Shown here: in pieces, positions 1 through 6,777 of the stretch
Layout of the letters: each line of letters starts with the position of its first letter
Numbering within the stretch: the first letter of the stretch is position 1
Assembly: GCF_900128445.1 (NCBI RefSeq)
Contig: NZ_LT671417.1
Location: 2,367,201-2,431,200, forward strand
Origin: Thermophilibacter provencensis
GTDB taxonomy: Bacteria > Actinomycetota > Coriobacteriia > Coriobacteriales > Atopobiaceae
Direction of reading: 5' to 3'
DNA length: 64,000 nt
Translations under genes and position numbers: made by a program
Notes under the pieces: model-generated
Seen by the model: the letters and a program-made list of their open reading frames with translations, nothing else
What the model was told of the DNA's origin: nothing
The model's database searches: none

Positions 1-383
1 GGAGCGTCCACCCAGGCCACGTTGAGGTCGCGCGCGTCCGCGCCGGCGAGCGCCGTCACCTGCGCGTCGGTTCGGTGCTGGAGCACGGCGACGGCATGGA
101 TGAGGTCGGCCGCGGAGAGGCCGCGCGCGAGGCTCGAGGGAGAGAGGTCGCGCAGCTTCTCTATGCCAAAGCGGTCGCAGACGTCGCGGTTGCGGTCCGC
201 GAGGGAGAGGACGAGGTCGTAGGAGAACGGCTCGCGGCCGGCAGGCGCCTCCGCCCACGCGGCGCGCAGGACCCCGAGCGCCTCCTCGTTCTTGGCGCGC
301 TCGGCGGAGAGCGAGGCGTCATCCGTGAGGAACCCGGGGAACACGAAGGCGCTCGCGCACTCTATGGCTTGGCTGAGGTCCAC
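1..383 (-). CDS. Hypothetical protein, partial (3' end outside window)
   Basis: An uninterrupted reading frame on the minus strand starts near 383 and runs off the left edge, giving about 127 N-terminal residues. I prefer the GTG at 383-381 because GGGAG lies 8 nt upstream; another GTG sits at 392. The protein begins VDLSQAIECASAFVFPGF and is a soluble, mostly helical-looking Ala/Leu/Asp/Glu-rich sequence without signal peptide or membrane segment. I do not recognise the family. It lies downstream of the nitroreductase gene on the same strand, separated by a likely terminator, so it is probably transcribed on its own. Confidence 0.6.
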   Translation of the reverse strand, partial: MDLSQAIECASAFVFPGFLTDDASLSAERAKNEEALGVLRAAWAEAPAGREPFSYDLVLSLADRNRDVCDRFGIEKLRDLSPSSLARGLSAADLIHAVAVLQHRTDAQVTALAGADARDLNVAWVDA

Positions 384-403
384 GTTGCTCACTCCCGTCC
401 ACG

Positions 404-430
404 AAAAAAGACGCCGAGAAGAACCCGGCG
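404..430 (-). terminator. Intrinsic terminator after the nitroreductase gene
   Basis: Read on the minus strand, a CGCCG stem, a nine-base loop and CGGCG are followed by TCTTTTTTC. It lies about 37 bases past the nitroreductase stop codon. The loop contains GTTCTTCTC, a 9-mer that recurs in intergenic DNA across the window. Confidence 0.75.
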
Positions 431-466
431 CCTTCCTAGGCTAACAGAACGCGCGGCCGGCTCGGC

Positions 467-988
467 CTACTCCGCGTAAAACACGCGACCGTCTCTTCTC
501 GGCTTGGGCTCCGGCGTCTCGGCCGGGTACCCCAGGATGCAGTGGCCGATGCCCTCGTAGTCGCCCTCGATGCCCAGCTCGGTGAGGATGGCCTTGCCCT
601 CGGGGGTGTCGAACTCCTCGCGGGCGCGGTGGATCCAGCAGCTGCCGAGCCCCAGCGCGTGCGCGGCGAGCATTAGGTTGCCCATGACGAGGCTTCCGTC
701 GTAGACGCGGTTGCGCTCGCCGCGCGGGGCGAGCACCACGAGGACCACCGGCGCGCCATAGAACGGGTCGCGGCTGGGGTCGCCGATGACCTCGGCGTTC
801 ATGGCGGAGAGGCGATCGCGCAGCTCGCGGTTCGTGACGGCCACGATGATGGGGCCCTGGCGGTTCATGCCGCTCGCAGCCCAGAGGCCGGCCTCGACGA
901 CCTGGTCGATCAGCTCCCGGCTCGGCACCTCGTCGGTGTACGCGCGGATGCTCCTGCGGTCGAGCATGCCCTGGATGATGTCGCTCAT
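467..988 (-). CDS. Nitroreductase family protein
   Basis: A 173-residue FMN-dependent nitroreductase-type oxidoreductase, expected to use NAD(P)H to reduce nitro compounds, quinones or a similar acceptor in the cytoplasm. The N-terminus carries the family signature RRSIRAYTDEVPSRELIDQ (residues 10-28) and the middle WAASGMNRQGPIIV, both FMN-site regions; the C-terminal part GIGHCILGYPAE is also typical. The length matches the short single-domain subfamily. The ATG at 988 is preceded by GGCGAGGAGGAG, which settles the start over an upstream ATG at 1048. The physiological substrate cannot be told from sequence. It is transcribed divergently from the amylosucrase gene and ends in a terminator at 404-430. 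Confidence 0.85.
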   Translation of the reverse strand: MSDIIQGMLDRRSIRAYTDEVPSRELIDQVVEAGLWAASGMNRQGPIIVAVTNRELRDRLSAMNAEVIGDPSRDPFYGAPVVLVVLAPRGERNRVYDGSLVMGNLMLAAHALGLGSCWIHRAREEFDTPEGKAILTELGIEGDYEGIGHCILGYPAETPEPKPRRDGRVFYAE

Positions 989-1066
989 GGCTCCTCCTCG
1001 CCTCGATTGCCGCCTGAGGCTGTTATACCCAAGTGCGCGACGTCCCACCCTGACGCCCCTCCCGCG

Positions 1067-1184
1067 TTTGCACGGGCAAACTCCACAGACGGGGACACTG
1101 GGATGACGATCATTTGCGTCTTAGCAGGTAGAGGCGTTGTCCGTTCTTCTCTCCACGCGCTGTGGCGAGTTTGCTCGTGCAAAC
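1067..1184. repeat. Element bounded by GTTTGC-N-CG-N-GCAAAC palindromes
   Basis: Two near-palindromes, GTTTGCACGGGCAAAC and GTTTGCTCGTGCAAAC, bracket about 118 bases. The interior includes GATCATTTGCG. A diverged version of the same arrangement occurs at 20880-21012. This looks like a small dispersed non-coding repeat, but the two copies are too diverged for certainty. Confidence 0.4.
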
Positions 1185-1232
1185 GCCGAACGGGGGCGGC
1201 AGGCGGCCGCCGTCCACGTGGAGCGCGCGTGA

Positions 1233-1305
1233 GGGAACGTTCCCACCCCTCATTGGCTACGTCTACGGAATCGTTCCCATCCCCAGGCGGGAACGCCGCT
1301 ACAAT
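1233..1305 (+). promoter_or_regulatory. Putative LacI-type operators and -10 of the amylosucrase gene
   Basis: A perfect palindrome GGGAACGTTCCC lies at 1233-1244, a variant GGAATCGTTCCC at 1267-1278 and a half-match CGGGAACG at 1288-1295. TACAAT at 1300-1305 is a likely -10. The same CG-centred palindrome family occurs before the sucrose-type PTS gene (6712-6743) and fructokinase (15164-15175), and a LacI-family gene lies nearby at 5479. CG-centred palindromes are typical of LacI-family operators; assignment to that regulator is inference. Confidence 0.65.
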
Positions 1306-1341
1306 GCGTCCGGGAGCATACGGAGAGCGAAAGGAACCGCC

Positions 1342-3276
1342 ATGACGGAGAAGGCCAGCAGGAAGGGCCCCGCCAAGAAGACCGCCGCGAGAAGGACGCG
1401 GAAGGCCGTCGCCGCGCCACGCGTCGGCGGGGCGGAGCGCGTGAGGGCCGACGCCGTCTTCCAGGAGCGCCTGGCCCGCCACCACGACGAGCTCCGCTGG
1501 CTCTACATGGAGCTCTACGACAACGGCGACATGTTCGCCGAGCTGCTCGATCAGATGCGGGCCTACTACGACGCACGCTCCGAGCGGCTGCGCGCCCTCG
1601 ACGCCGAGCGCGAGGCCGCCGGCGAGTGGTACCGCAGCCGCGACATGCTCGGCATGCAGATGTACATCGACAACTTCGCCGGGAACATCAGGGGCGTGGA
1701 GGACCGCCTGGACTACCTCGAGCGCGTGGGCGTGAACTACCTCCACCTCATGCCGTTCCTCGACACCCCCGCGGACAGGAGCCGCTCGGACGGCGGCTAC
1801 GCCGTCAAGGACTTCCGTCGCGTCAAGCCCGAGCTCGGGACGATGGAGGACCTCGCCCACCTCGCGGGGAAGTGCCACGAGCGCGGCATCAGCCTCTGCA
1901 TGGACTTCGTCATGAACCACACCTCGGAGGAGCACGAGTGGGCGCGGCGGGCCCGCGCCGGCGAGGGCGAGTACATGAGCCGGTACTTCTTCGAGGGCAA
2001 CCAGGCGGTGATCGACCAGTACACCCGCGACGTGCCGCAGGTCTTCCCCACCACGGCGCCCGGCCACTTCACCTACCTGCCGGAGCTGGGCCAGTCCGTG
2101 ATGACGCAGTTCTACCCCTACCAGTGGGACCTCAACTATCGCAACCCGCGCGTCTTCAACGAGATGATGTACAACTTCCTCTACCTGGCCAACCAGGGCA
2201 TGGACATCATCCGCATCGACGCCGTGCCCTACATCTGGAAGCAGCTCGGCACCAACTGCCGCAACCTCCCCCAGGTCCACACCATCGTGCGCATGATGCG
2301 CATGATCGGCGAGATCGTGTGCCCCGGCATCGTGCTCCTGGGCGAGGTGGTCATGGCGCCGGTGGAGGTGGTCCCCTACTTCGGGACCGTGGAGAAGCCC
2401 GAGTGCCACATGCTCTACAACGTCACGACGATGGCCACCACCTGGAACTCGGTGGCGTGCCGCGACACGCGCCTGCTGCGCTCGCAGCTCGACGCCGTGT
2501 GCGGCCTGCCCAGCCAGTACACCTTCCTCAACTACCTGCGATGCCACGACGACATCGGCTGGGGCCTCGACTACGCCACACTCAGCACCTGGGGCATGGA
2601 GGAGGTTCCGCACAAGCGCTACCTCAACGACTACTTCCAGGGCCGCGTGCCGGGCAGCACCTCGCGCGGCGAGCTCTACAACGCCGACCCGGTGACCGGC
2701 GACGCCCGCTTCTGCGCCACCACGGCCTCCATGTGCGGCATCGAGGCGGCGGGCTTCGAGGGCGACGAGGAGGCGATGGAGGTCGCCATCCGCAAGGACG
2801 TCATGCTCCACGCCTACCTGCTCGCGCAGTCCGGCCTGCCGATCATCTACAGCGGCGACGAGGTGGCCCAGGTGAACGACTACGCCTACAAGGACGACCC
2901 CGAGAAGGCCGACGACTCGCGCTACATCCATCGCGGCCGCTTCGACTGGTCGCTCGTCGACCGCGTTGACGAGAAGGGCAGCGTCCAGGAGCGCATCTTC
3001 GACGCGCTCGGCGAGCTCGAGGCCATCCGCCGGCGCGAGGACGTCTTCGACGCCGACGCGGAGGTGGGCATCGTCGACTACAGCGACCCCTCGATCCTCT
3101 GGATCCGCCGGAGCGCCGGGGGCCGCACGCTCAACGCGGTCTTCAACTTCTGCGACGCCGAGAAGACCGTCTGGATGCCGGCCTGCGCCGAATACACCAA
3201 CCTGCTCACGGGCGAGACCATGGGCTTCGAGACCTTCCAGCTGCCCGCCTGGGGCTTCGTCTGGTACCTCGCGTAG
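1342..3276 (+). CDS. Amylosucrase-like GH13 enzyme
   Basis: A 644-residue glycoside hydrolase family 13 protein most like amylosucrase (GH13_4), which transfers glucose from sucrose to an alpha-1,4-glucan and releases fructose. Visible signatures are the helical N-terminal domain (about residues 35-95), MDFVMNHTSEEHEWA of the barrel, nucleophile region DIIRIDAVPYIWK, acid/base region LLGEVVMAPVEV and the third acid in RCHDDIGWG. Length is close to characterised amylosucrases (about 630-640). The first 30 residues are an unusual Lys/Arg/Ala-rich tail absent from most family members. The ATG at 1342 follows AAAGGAA; a longer frame upstream crosses the promoter and is rejected. Sucrose hydrolase or sucrose isomerising activity are alternatives. 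Operators upstream suggest co-control with the sucrose PTS. Confidence 0.85.
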   Translation: MTEKASRKGPAKKTAARRTRKAVAAPRVGGAERVRADAVFQERLARHHDELRWLYMELYDNGDMFAELLDQMRAYYDARSERLRALDAEREAAGEWYRSRDMLGMQMYIDNFAGNIRGVEDRLDYLERVGVNYLHLMPFLDTPADRSRSDGGYAVKDFRRVKPELGTMEDLAHLAGKCHERGISLCMDFVMNHTSEEHEWARRARAGEGEYMSRYFFEGNQAVIDQYTRDVPQVFPTTAPGHFTYLPELGQSVMTQFYPYQWDLNYRNPRVFNEMMYNFLYLANQGMDIIRIDAVPYIWKQLGTNCRNLPQVHTIVRMMRMIGEIVCPGIVLLGEVVMAPVEVVPYFGTVEKPECHMLYNVTTMATTWNSVACRDTRLLRSQLDAVCGLPSQYTFLNYLRCHDDIGWGLDYATLSTWGMEEVPHKRYLNDYFQGRVPGSTSRGELYNADPVTGDARFCATTASMCGIEAAGFEGDEEAMEVAIRKDVMLHAYLLAQSGLPIIYSGDEVAQVNDYAYKDDPEKADDSRYIHRGRFDWSLVDRVDEKGSVQERIFDALGELEAIRRREDVFDADAEVGIVDYSDPSILWIRRSAGGRTLNAVFNFCDAEKTVWMPACAEYTNLLTGETMGFETFQLPAWGFVWYLA

Positions 3277-3284
3277 ACGCCAAA

Positions 3285-3345
3285 CCTGACAGATTGCCCT
3301 GGCACCATTGTCATCATGACAGAGGTGCCAGGGCAATCTGTCAGG
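3285..3345. terminator. Long palindrome at convergent gene ends (REP-like)
   Basis: Two perfect 22-base arms, starting CCTGACAGATTGCC at 3285-3306 and complementary at 3324-3345, enclose a 17-base loop that contains a smaller palindrome TGTCATCATGACA. It lies between the amylosucrase stop and the stop of the LysR gene on the other strand (3348). A bidirectional terminator role fits the position. The arms contain GTGCCAGGG, shared with other REP-like hairpins in the window. Confidence 0.7.
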
Positions 3346-3347
3346 TC

Positions 3348-4238
3348 CTAGGAGAGGATCTTCATCTTGGAGAGGGCGCGGCTGAGCTCGAGGTAGCTGA
3401 AGCTCGCCCCCTTGAGCGAGGAGAGGCAGATGGGGATCGCAAGCCGGTCCTTCTGCGCGATCGGCCTCATGACGCAGCCGTCGAAGGGGCCGATGAACTC
3501 TCCTCCCACGATGAGCGAGAGGCCGTTTCTGTGCTCCATCAGGTCGCCGTACGACTCGAGCGTGGGAATCTCGACGAGCTCCGAGGTCATGCCGTGCGCC
3601 GCGTAGGCGCGGCAGACGGACTCGTTGAAGTGGTCGAACTCCGGCGCGAGGGCGACGGGGCACGCGTTGATGTCCTCGAGCGTGAGCTCGCTCTTCTTGG
3701 CGAGCGGGTTGGACCCCGCCATAACCACGTAGGGGGACATCGTGCCGAGGCTCCCCGTGACGACGCCCCGCTCCTTCAGCGATCCGACCGTCACGAGGGC
3801 GTCGAAGCGCCCCTCCCTGAGCTCGTCGATGCAGGCCGAGCAGGTCGTGAGCACGACGTCGACCTCGCATCCGAGGGCGCGGCCGGCCACGACGCTGATC
3901 ATCGTGCAGATGCGCTCGATGCCAGGGAACCTGGGCACGCAGAGACCGAGGCGCAGGGCGCGCGAGACGCCGGCCTCGCGAGCGCTTGACCGGGCGAAGC
4001 TTACGAGCGCGTCGTACTCCGCGAGCACCCGCTTGGCACGGGCGCCGAAGGCGCGGCCGAGTGGCGTGGGCGTCACCCCGGAGCTCGCGCGGTTGAAGAG
4101 CGGGGCGCCCGTCCTCCCCTCGAGCTCGGACATGGCCTTGGAGACTGCCTGGACGGAGACGCCCTCACGCTCGGCAGCGGCAGAGAAGCTCCCCGTAGCG
4201 AGGATCGCCACGACGTATCTGAGCTGCTTTATGTTCAC
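3348..4238 (-). CDS. LysR family transcriptional regulator
   Basis: A 296-residue LysR-type regulator. Residues 1-60 form the N-terminal winged helix-turn-helix (LRYVVAILATGSFSAAAEREGVSVQAVSKAMSELE), followed by an effector-binding domain to the C-terminus. Full family length. The start codon is GTG at 4238-4236, with GGGGAGG seven bases upstream. The gene converges on amylosucrase and stands alone; its target is not evident. The divergent region upstream leads to the HPr-like gene, the usual arrangement for a LysR target, but no obvious T-N11-A palindrome convinced me. The effector is unknown. Confidence 0.85.
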   Translation of the reverse strand: MNIKQLRYVVAILATGSFSAAAEREGVSVQAVSKAMSELEGRTGAPLFNRASSGVTPTPLGRAFGARAKRVLAEYDALVSFARSSAREAGVSRALRLGLCVPRFPGIERICTMISVVAGRALGCEVDVVLTTCSACIDELREGRFDALVTVGSLKERGVVTGSLGTMSPYVVMAGSNPLAKKSELTLEDINACPVALAPEFDHFNESVCRAYAAHGMTSELVEIPTLESYGDLMEHRNGLSLIVGGEFIGPFDGCVMRPIAQKDRLAIPICLSSLKGASFSYLELSRALSKMKILS

Positions 4239-4428
4239 GAACGGGCCTCCCCGGAGAATGCGCTGCCGAGAGCTGGAGATACATCAGCGATATATGGCTA
4301 GTTTGTCACAGGGGCATTTCGGACGGAGAACATGCGCCCCCTCCTCAAAGCGGAGTTGACGTAACGCCATCTCCCTCCGCTCGGAAGGCCGCCCCCATTT
4401 GCGCGGGTTTTCTCGCCACGCGCCGAAA

Positions 4429-4459
4429 GCCCCTCTCCCTCGGCGAGGGTTGAGGGCTA
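4429..4459. repeat. Hairpin in the leader of the HPr-like gene
   Basis: AGCCCCTC, CCCTCG and their complements CGAGGG, GAGGGCT form an interrupted hairpin about 50 bases before the HPr-like start. The rest of 4239-4510 contains no credible gene. Function is unknown; it could affect mRNA stability or attenuation. Confidence 0.4.
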
Positions 4460-4510
4460 TCGTGTGGGGGCAAGGCGGCCCGTTTCCCCCGCCCCCCGAG
4501 AGGACGCCCC

Positions 4511-4765
4511 ATGCACGAGATACCCTGCGACATCACAGACCCGCTGGGCCTGCACATCCAGCTCGCCGTCCTGCTGGCGAGCGAGGCCGAGCGCTGGAGG
4601 AGCGACGTCACCCTGGAGCACGCGGGGCGCGTCGTGGACGCCAAGCAGCTCATGCAGCTCCTGATGCTCGGCGTGCGCACGGGCGAGCACGTGGTCGTGA
4701 CCGTGAGCGGGCCGGACGAGGACACCGCCGCCGGGGCCATCCGGCAGATCACGCGGACGTTCTAG
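4511..4765 (+). CDS. HPr-like protein, degenerate at regulatory site
   Basis: An 84-residue protein with the HPr fold pattern. HPr carries phosphate from enzyme I to PTS EIIA domains via His15. Here the active-site motif reads DPLGLHIQLA, so the histidine is kept but the Arg and Pro of the usual GLHARPA are replaced. The Ser46 motif AKSIM of Firmicute and actinobacterial HPr reads AKQLMQLLMLG, so the HPr kinase target serine is missing. The remainder (GEHVVVTVSGPDEDTAAGAIRQI) matches the family well. ATG at 4511 follows GAGAGGAC. No PTS gene is adjacent, though two PTS permeases lie within 9 kb. It is probably a paralogue beside a canonical HPr elsewhere. Confidence 0.7.
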   Translation: MHEIPCDITDPLGLHIQLAVLLASEAERWRSDVTLEHAGRVVDAKQLMQLLMLGVRTGEHVVVTVSGPDEDTAAGAIRQITRTF

Positions 4766-4786
4766 CGCGGGGAGTCGGGCGCCCGG

Positions 4787-4843
4787 CGTTCTTGTCGCCT
4801 TGGCCCCGCAGACCTGCCGTGCGGGGCCAAGGCGACAAGAACG
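4787..4843. terminator. 24-bp perfect palindrome between convergent genes
   Basis: Perfect 24-base arms (4787-4810 and 4820-4843; the outer part reads CGTTCTTGTCGCC) enclose a nine-base loop. It lies between the HPr-like stop (4765) and the end of the glycosylase gene (4852). No U-run follows, so termination is inferred from stem strength and position. Confidence 0.65.
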
Positions 4844-4851
4844 TCCGGCCG

Positions 4852-5361
4852 TCAGCCCAGCAGCCCGTCGAGCTCCTCTCTCCACCGCGCGACGAGACGG
4901 TCGAGCGACCACGCGGCGTTGGCGGGGCTCGTGGACGGCAGCACCCGCGCCGAGAGGCCGCACGCGGGCTCCAGCCAGCGACGATAGAGCCGCCCCGCCG
5001 TGCCGCCGTTGCAGAGCACGGCCTCGACGGGCGCCGCGCGCAGGACGCGGGGGACGTCGGCCGGGACCACGTTCTTGATGGAGGCGTCCGACGACCCACG
5101 GATGTCGCAGCTCTCGATGACGTCCCAGAGCGCGATGCCGTGGCGCAGCAGCAGCGAGCGCTTGGCCGCGACGTCGCCGTCCGCCGGGACGGGCTCGCCC
5201 GCGCACGCAGCAATCACCCGCCAGAAGCGGTTGCGCGGGTTGCCGTAGTAGAAGCGGTTCTCGCGCGAGAGCGCCGAGGGGAGCGAGCCCAGCACGAGAA
5301 CGCGGGAGCGCTCGTCGAACACCGGATCGAACTCATGGACTATGTGCTCGTAGCCTACCAT
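4852..5361 (-). CDS. DNA-deoxyinosine (hypoxanthine) glycosylase, UDG superfamily
   Basis: A 169-residue member of the uracil-DNA glycosylase superfamily, most like the short hypoxanthine-DNA glycosylases that remove deaminated adenine. Key motifs are LVLGSLPSALSRENRFYYG near residue 22-40 (motif 1 with the GSxPS loop), RNRFWRVI, and the C-terminal LPSTSPANA loop that contacts DNA. Length is typical. The ATG at 5361 has only a weak ribosome binding site; no better start lies in frame. It is a stand-alone repair gene convergent with the HPr-like gene. Exact base preference is inferred from resemblance. Confidence 0.75.
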   Translation of the reverse strand: MVGYEHIVHEFDPVFDERSRVLVLGSLPSALSRENRFYYGNPRNRFWRVIAACAGEPVPADGDVAAKRSLLLRHGIALWDVIESCDIRGSSDASIKNVVPADVPRVLRAAPVEAVLCNGGTAGRLYRRWLEPACGLSARVLPSTSPANAAWSLDRLVARWREELDGLLG

Positions 5362-5478
5362 GACACGAGCATAGCGCCCCGAGGCGCCGCCTGCGGCCTC
5401 AGTCTGCCCTCTCGTGGGTGTTTGGTGAGAAGGGTCCCGCCCGCGCTACACTCGTTACGTTGAAGGGAGTCCCCCAGG

Positions 5479-6462
5479 ATGGACATCAACCAGATCGCGC
5501 AGATGGCAGGCGTCTCGCGGGCGACGGTCTCGCGCTATCTCAACGACGGCTACGTCAGCCAGGAGAAGCGCGCCGCCATCCGCCGCGTCATCGAGAAGAC
5601 CGGCTACGTGCCTTCCCAGCACGCCAAGACCCTGCGCACGGGCAAGACCAACGTCGTGGGGATCATCATCCCCAAGATCAACTCCGCCTCGGTGAGCCGG
5701 ATGGTCGCGGGCATCACGCCCGTGCTCAACGCCGCCGGCTACCAGGTGCTGCTTGCCAACACGGACAACAACGCCTCGCGCGAGGTGGACTTCCTGCGCC
5801 TCTTCTCTGAGAAGAACCAGGTTGACGGCGTCATCCTTATCGCCACCGTCATCACCGAGGAGCATCGGGAGGCGATCTCCTCCCTTCCCGTGCCCATCGT
5901 GGTGCTCGACCAGGACGTGGACTTCCGCTCGTGCGTCTTCCAGAACGACTACGAGGGCATGCGGGAGGTCGCCTCGATCGCGCTGCGCTCCGCCAGGCGT
6001 CCGGCCTACATCGGCGTCTTCGAGGAGGACGTCGCCGTCGGGCGGATGCGCCGCCAGGGGTTTCTCGCCGCATGCGCCGAGGCCGGCGTGGAGGTGCCCG
6101 AGCGCGCGATGCGCATCGCGGAGTTCACCGTTGACTCCGGATACGAGCAGGCGGAGGCCCTGCTCGAGACCTACCCCGAGCTCGACGGCATCGTGTGCGC
6201 CACCGACTCCATCGCCTACGGCGCCCTCACCTGCCTGCGCGAGTACGGCCACCGCGTCCCCGAGGACGTGGTGGTGACGGGCATGGACGACTCCGAGATC
6301 TCCCAGATCGTCACGCCGACGCTGACCACGGTGCACCTTCACTACAAGTCCTCCGGCGCGCAGACCGCCCGGATGCTCGTGGGCTTCATGACCGGCGAGG
6401 AGTACGTGGCGCGCAAGGTCAAGATGGACTACGAGGTGGTGGCGAGGAACTCCACGCGGTAG
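5479..6462 (+). CDS. LacI family transcriptional regulator, probable sucrose repressor
   Basis: A 327-residue LacI/GalR regulator. The first 25 residues (DINQIAQMAGVSRATVSRYLNDGYVS) are the helix-turn-helix, followed by the hinge region and a periplasmic-binding-protein-like sugar domain (TNVVGIIIPKINSASVSRMVAGI onward). It directly precedes the sucrose-type PTS and hydrolase genes on the same strand. CG-centred palindromes before that PTS gene, before amylosucrase and before fructokinase fit its family, so I infer it represses a sucrose regulon and responds to a sucrose-derived or phosphorylated sugar. Its own promoter shows no clear operator. Another inducer is possible. Confidence 0.85.
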   Translation: MDINQIAQMAGVSRATVSRYLNDGYVSQEKRAAIRRVIEKTGYVPSQHAKTLRTGKTNVVGIIIPKINSASVSRMVAGITPVLNAAGYQVLLANTDNNASREVDFLRLFSEKNQVDGVILIATVITEEHREAISSLPVPIVVLDQDVDFRSCVFQNDYEGMREVASIALRSARRPAYIGVFEEDVAVGRMRRQGFLAACAEAGVEVPERAMRIAEFTVDSGYEQAEALLETYPELDGIVCATDSIAYGALTCLREYGHRVPEDVVVTGMDDSEISQIVTPTLTTVHLHYKSSGAQTARMLVGFMTGEEYVARKVKMDYEVVARNSTR

Positions 6463-6574
6463 ACCGCGCGCCATGGCCCCGCGCAACGCGCGGGCGCGCC
6501 AGATTGCCACGACCCCCCTCGCAGCGACGTACCAGCCCGAGCGCCCGCAAGCGTGACGAGAAGGACGTGCGGTC

Positions 6575-6637
6575 GAGCATGCCCCCGCGCACGGAAGCGC
6601 CCCGACGCGACCGCGATCCGTGCGCGGGGGCATGCTC
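6575..6637. repeat. 21-bp perfect inverted repeat
   Basis: Arms at 6575-6595 (GAGCATGCCCCCGCGCACGGA reversed and complemented at 6617-6637, minus one edge base) enclose a 21-base loop. A second palindrome with the same 21-base loop length occurs at 18320-18386. It could terminate the regulator transcript, but no U-run follows. Confidence 0.6.
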
Positions 6638-6710
6638 GGCCAAACCACCGTTCACCGACAATTCCATGCCGTTGGCGACATCTCCCCGCTCGCACGTTTT
6701 TCTCGCCGTA

Positions 6711-6754
6711 TTGTGAGAACGATTCCATATGGGAACGTTCTCACGTGGTATGAT
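6711..6754 (+). promoter_or_regulatory. Promoter and paired operators of the sucrose-type PTS gene
   Basis: Two sites, TGAGAACGATTCCA (6714-6727) and TGGGAACGTTCTCA (6730-6743), sit 16 bases apart centre to centre. The second is a near-perfect palindrome of the same class as the site before amylosucrase. TATGAT at 6749-6754 is a good -10, so a bound repressor would cover the promoter. Confidence 0.7.
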
Positions 6755-6777
6755 GAGGCGGAGAAAAAGGTGGTCAC

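Larger units (their letters stand above)
989..1341. other. Intergenic region between nitroreductase and amylosucrase
   Basis: This 353-base divergent region holds no credible gene. Its left part contains two copies of a GTTTGC-N-CG-N-GCAAAC palindrome (around 1067-1082 and 1168-1183) that bracket about 100 bases. Its right part contains the operator-like palindromes and -10 sequence of the amylosucrase gene. Confidence 0.6.
6463..6777. other. Intergenic region between lacI-type regulator and PTS gene
   Basis: The 315 bases hold a GACGAGAAGGACG motif just after the regulator, a 21-bp perfect palindrome (6575-6637), then the operators and promoter of the PTS gene. I see no gene. Confidence 0.6.

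Noticed and set aside
985-3870. Very long open frames on the opposite strand of amylosucrase, sortase, FeoB, PTS and ppc genes
   Set aside because: They are Arg/Ala/Gly/His-rich shadows of G+C-rich genes, show no family motifs and overlap genes with clear catalytic signatures.
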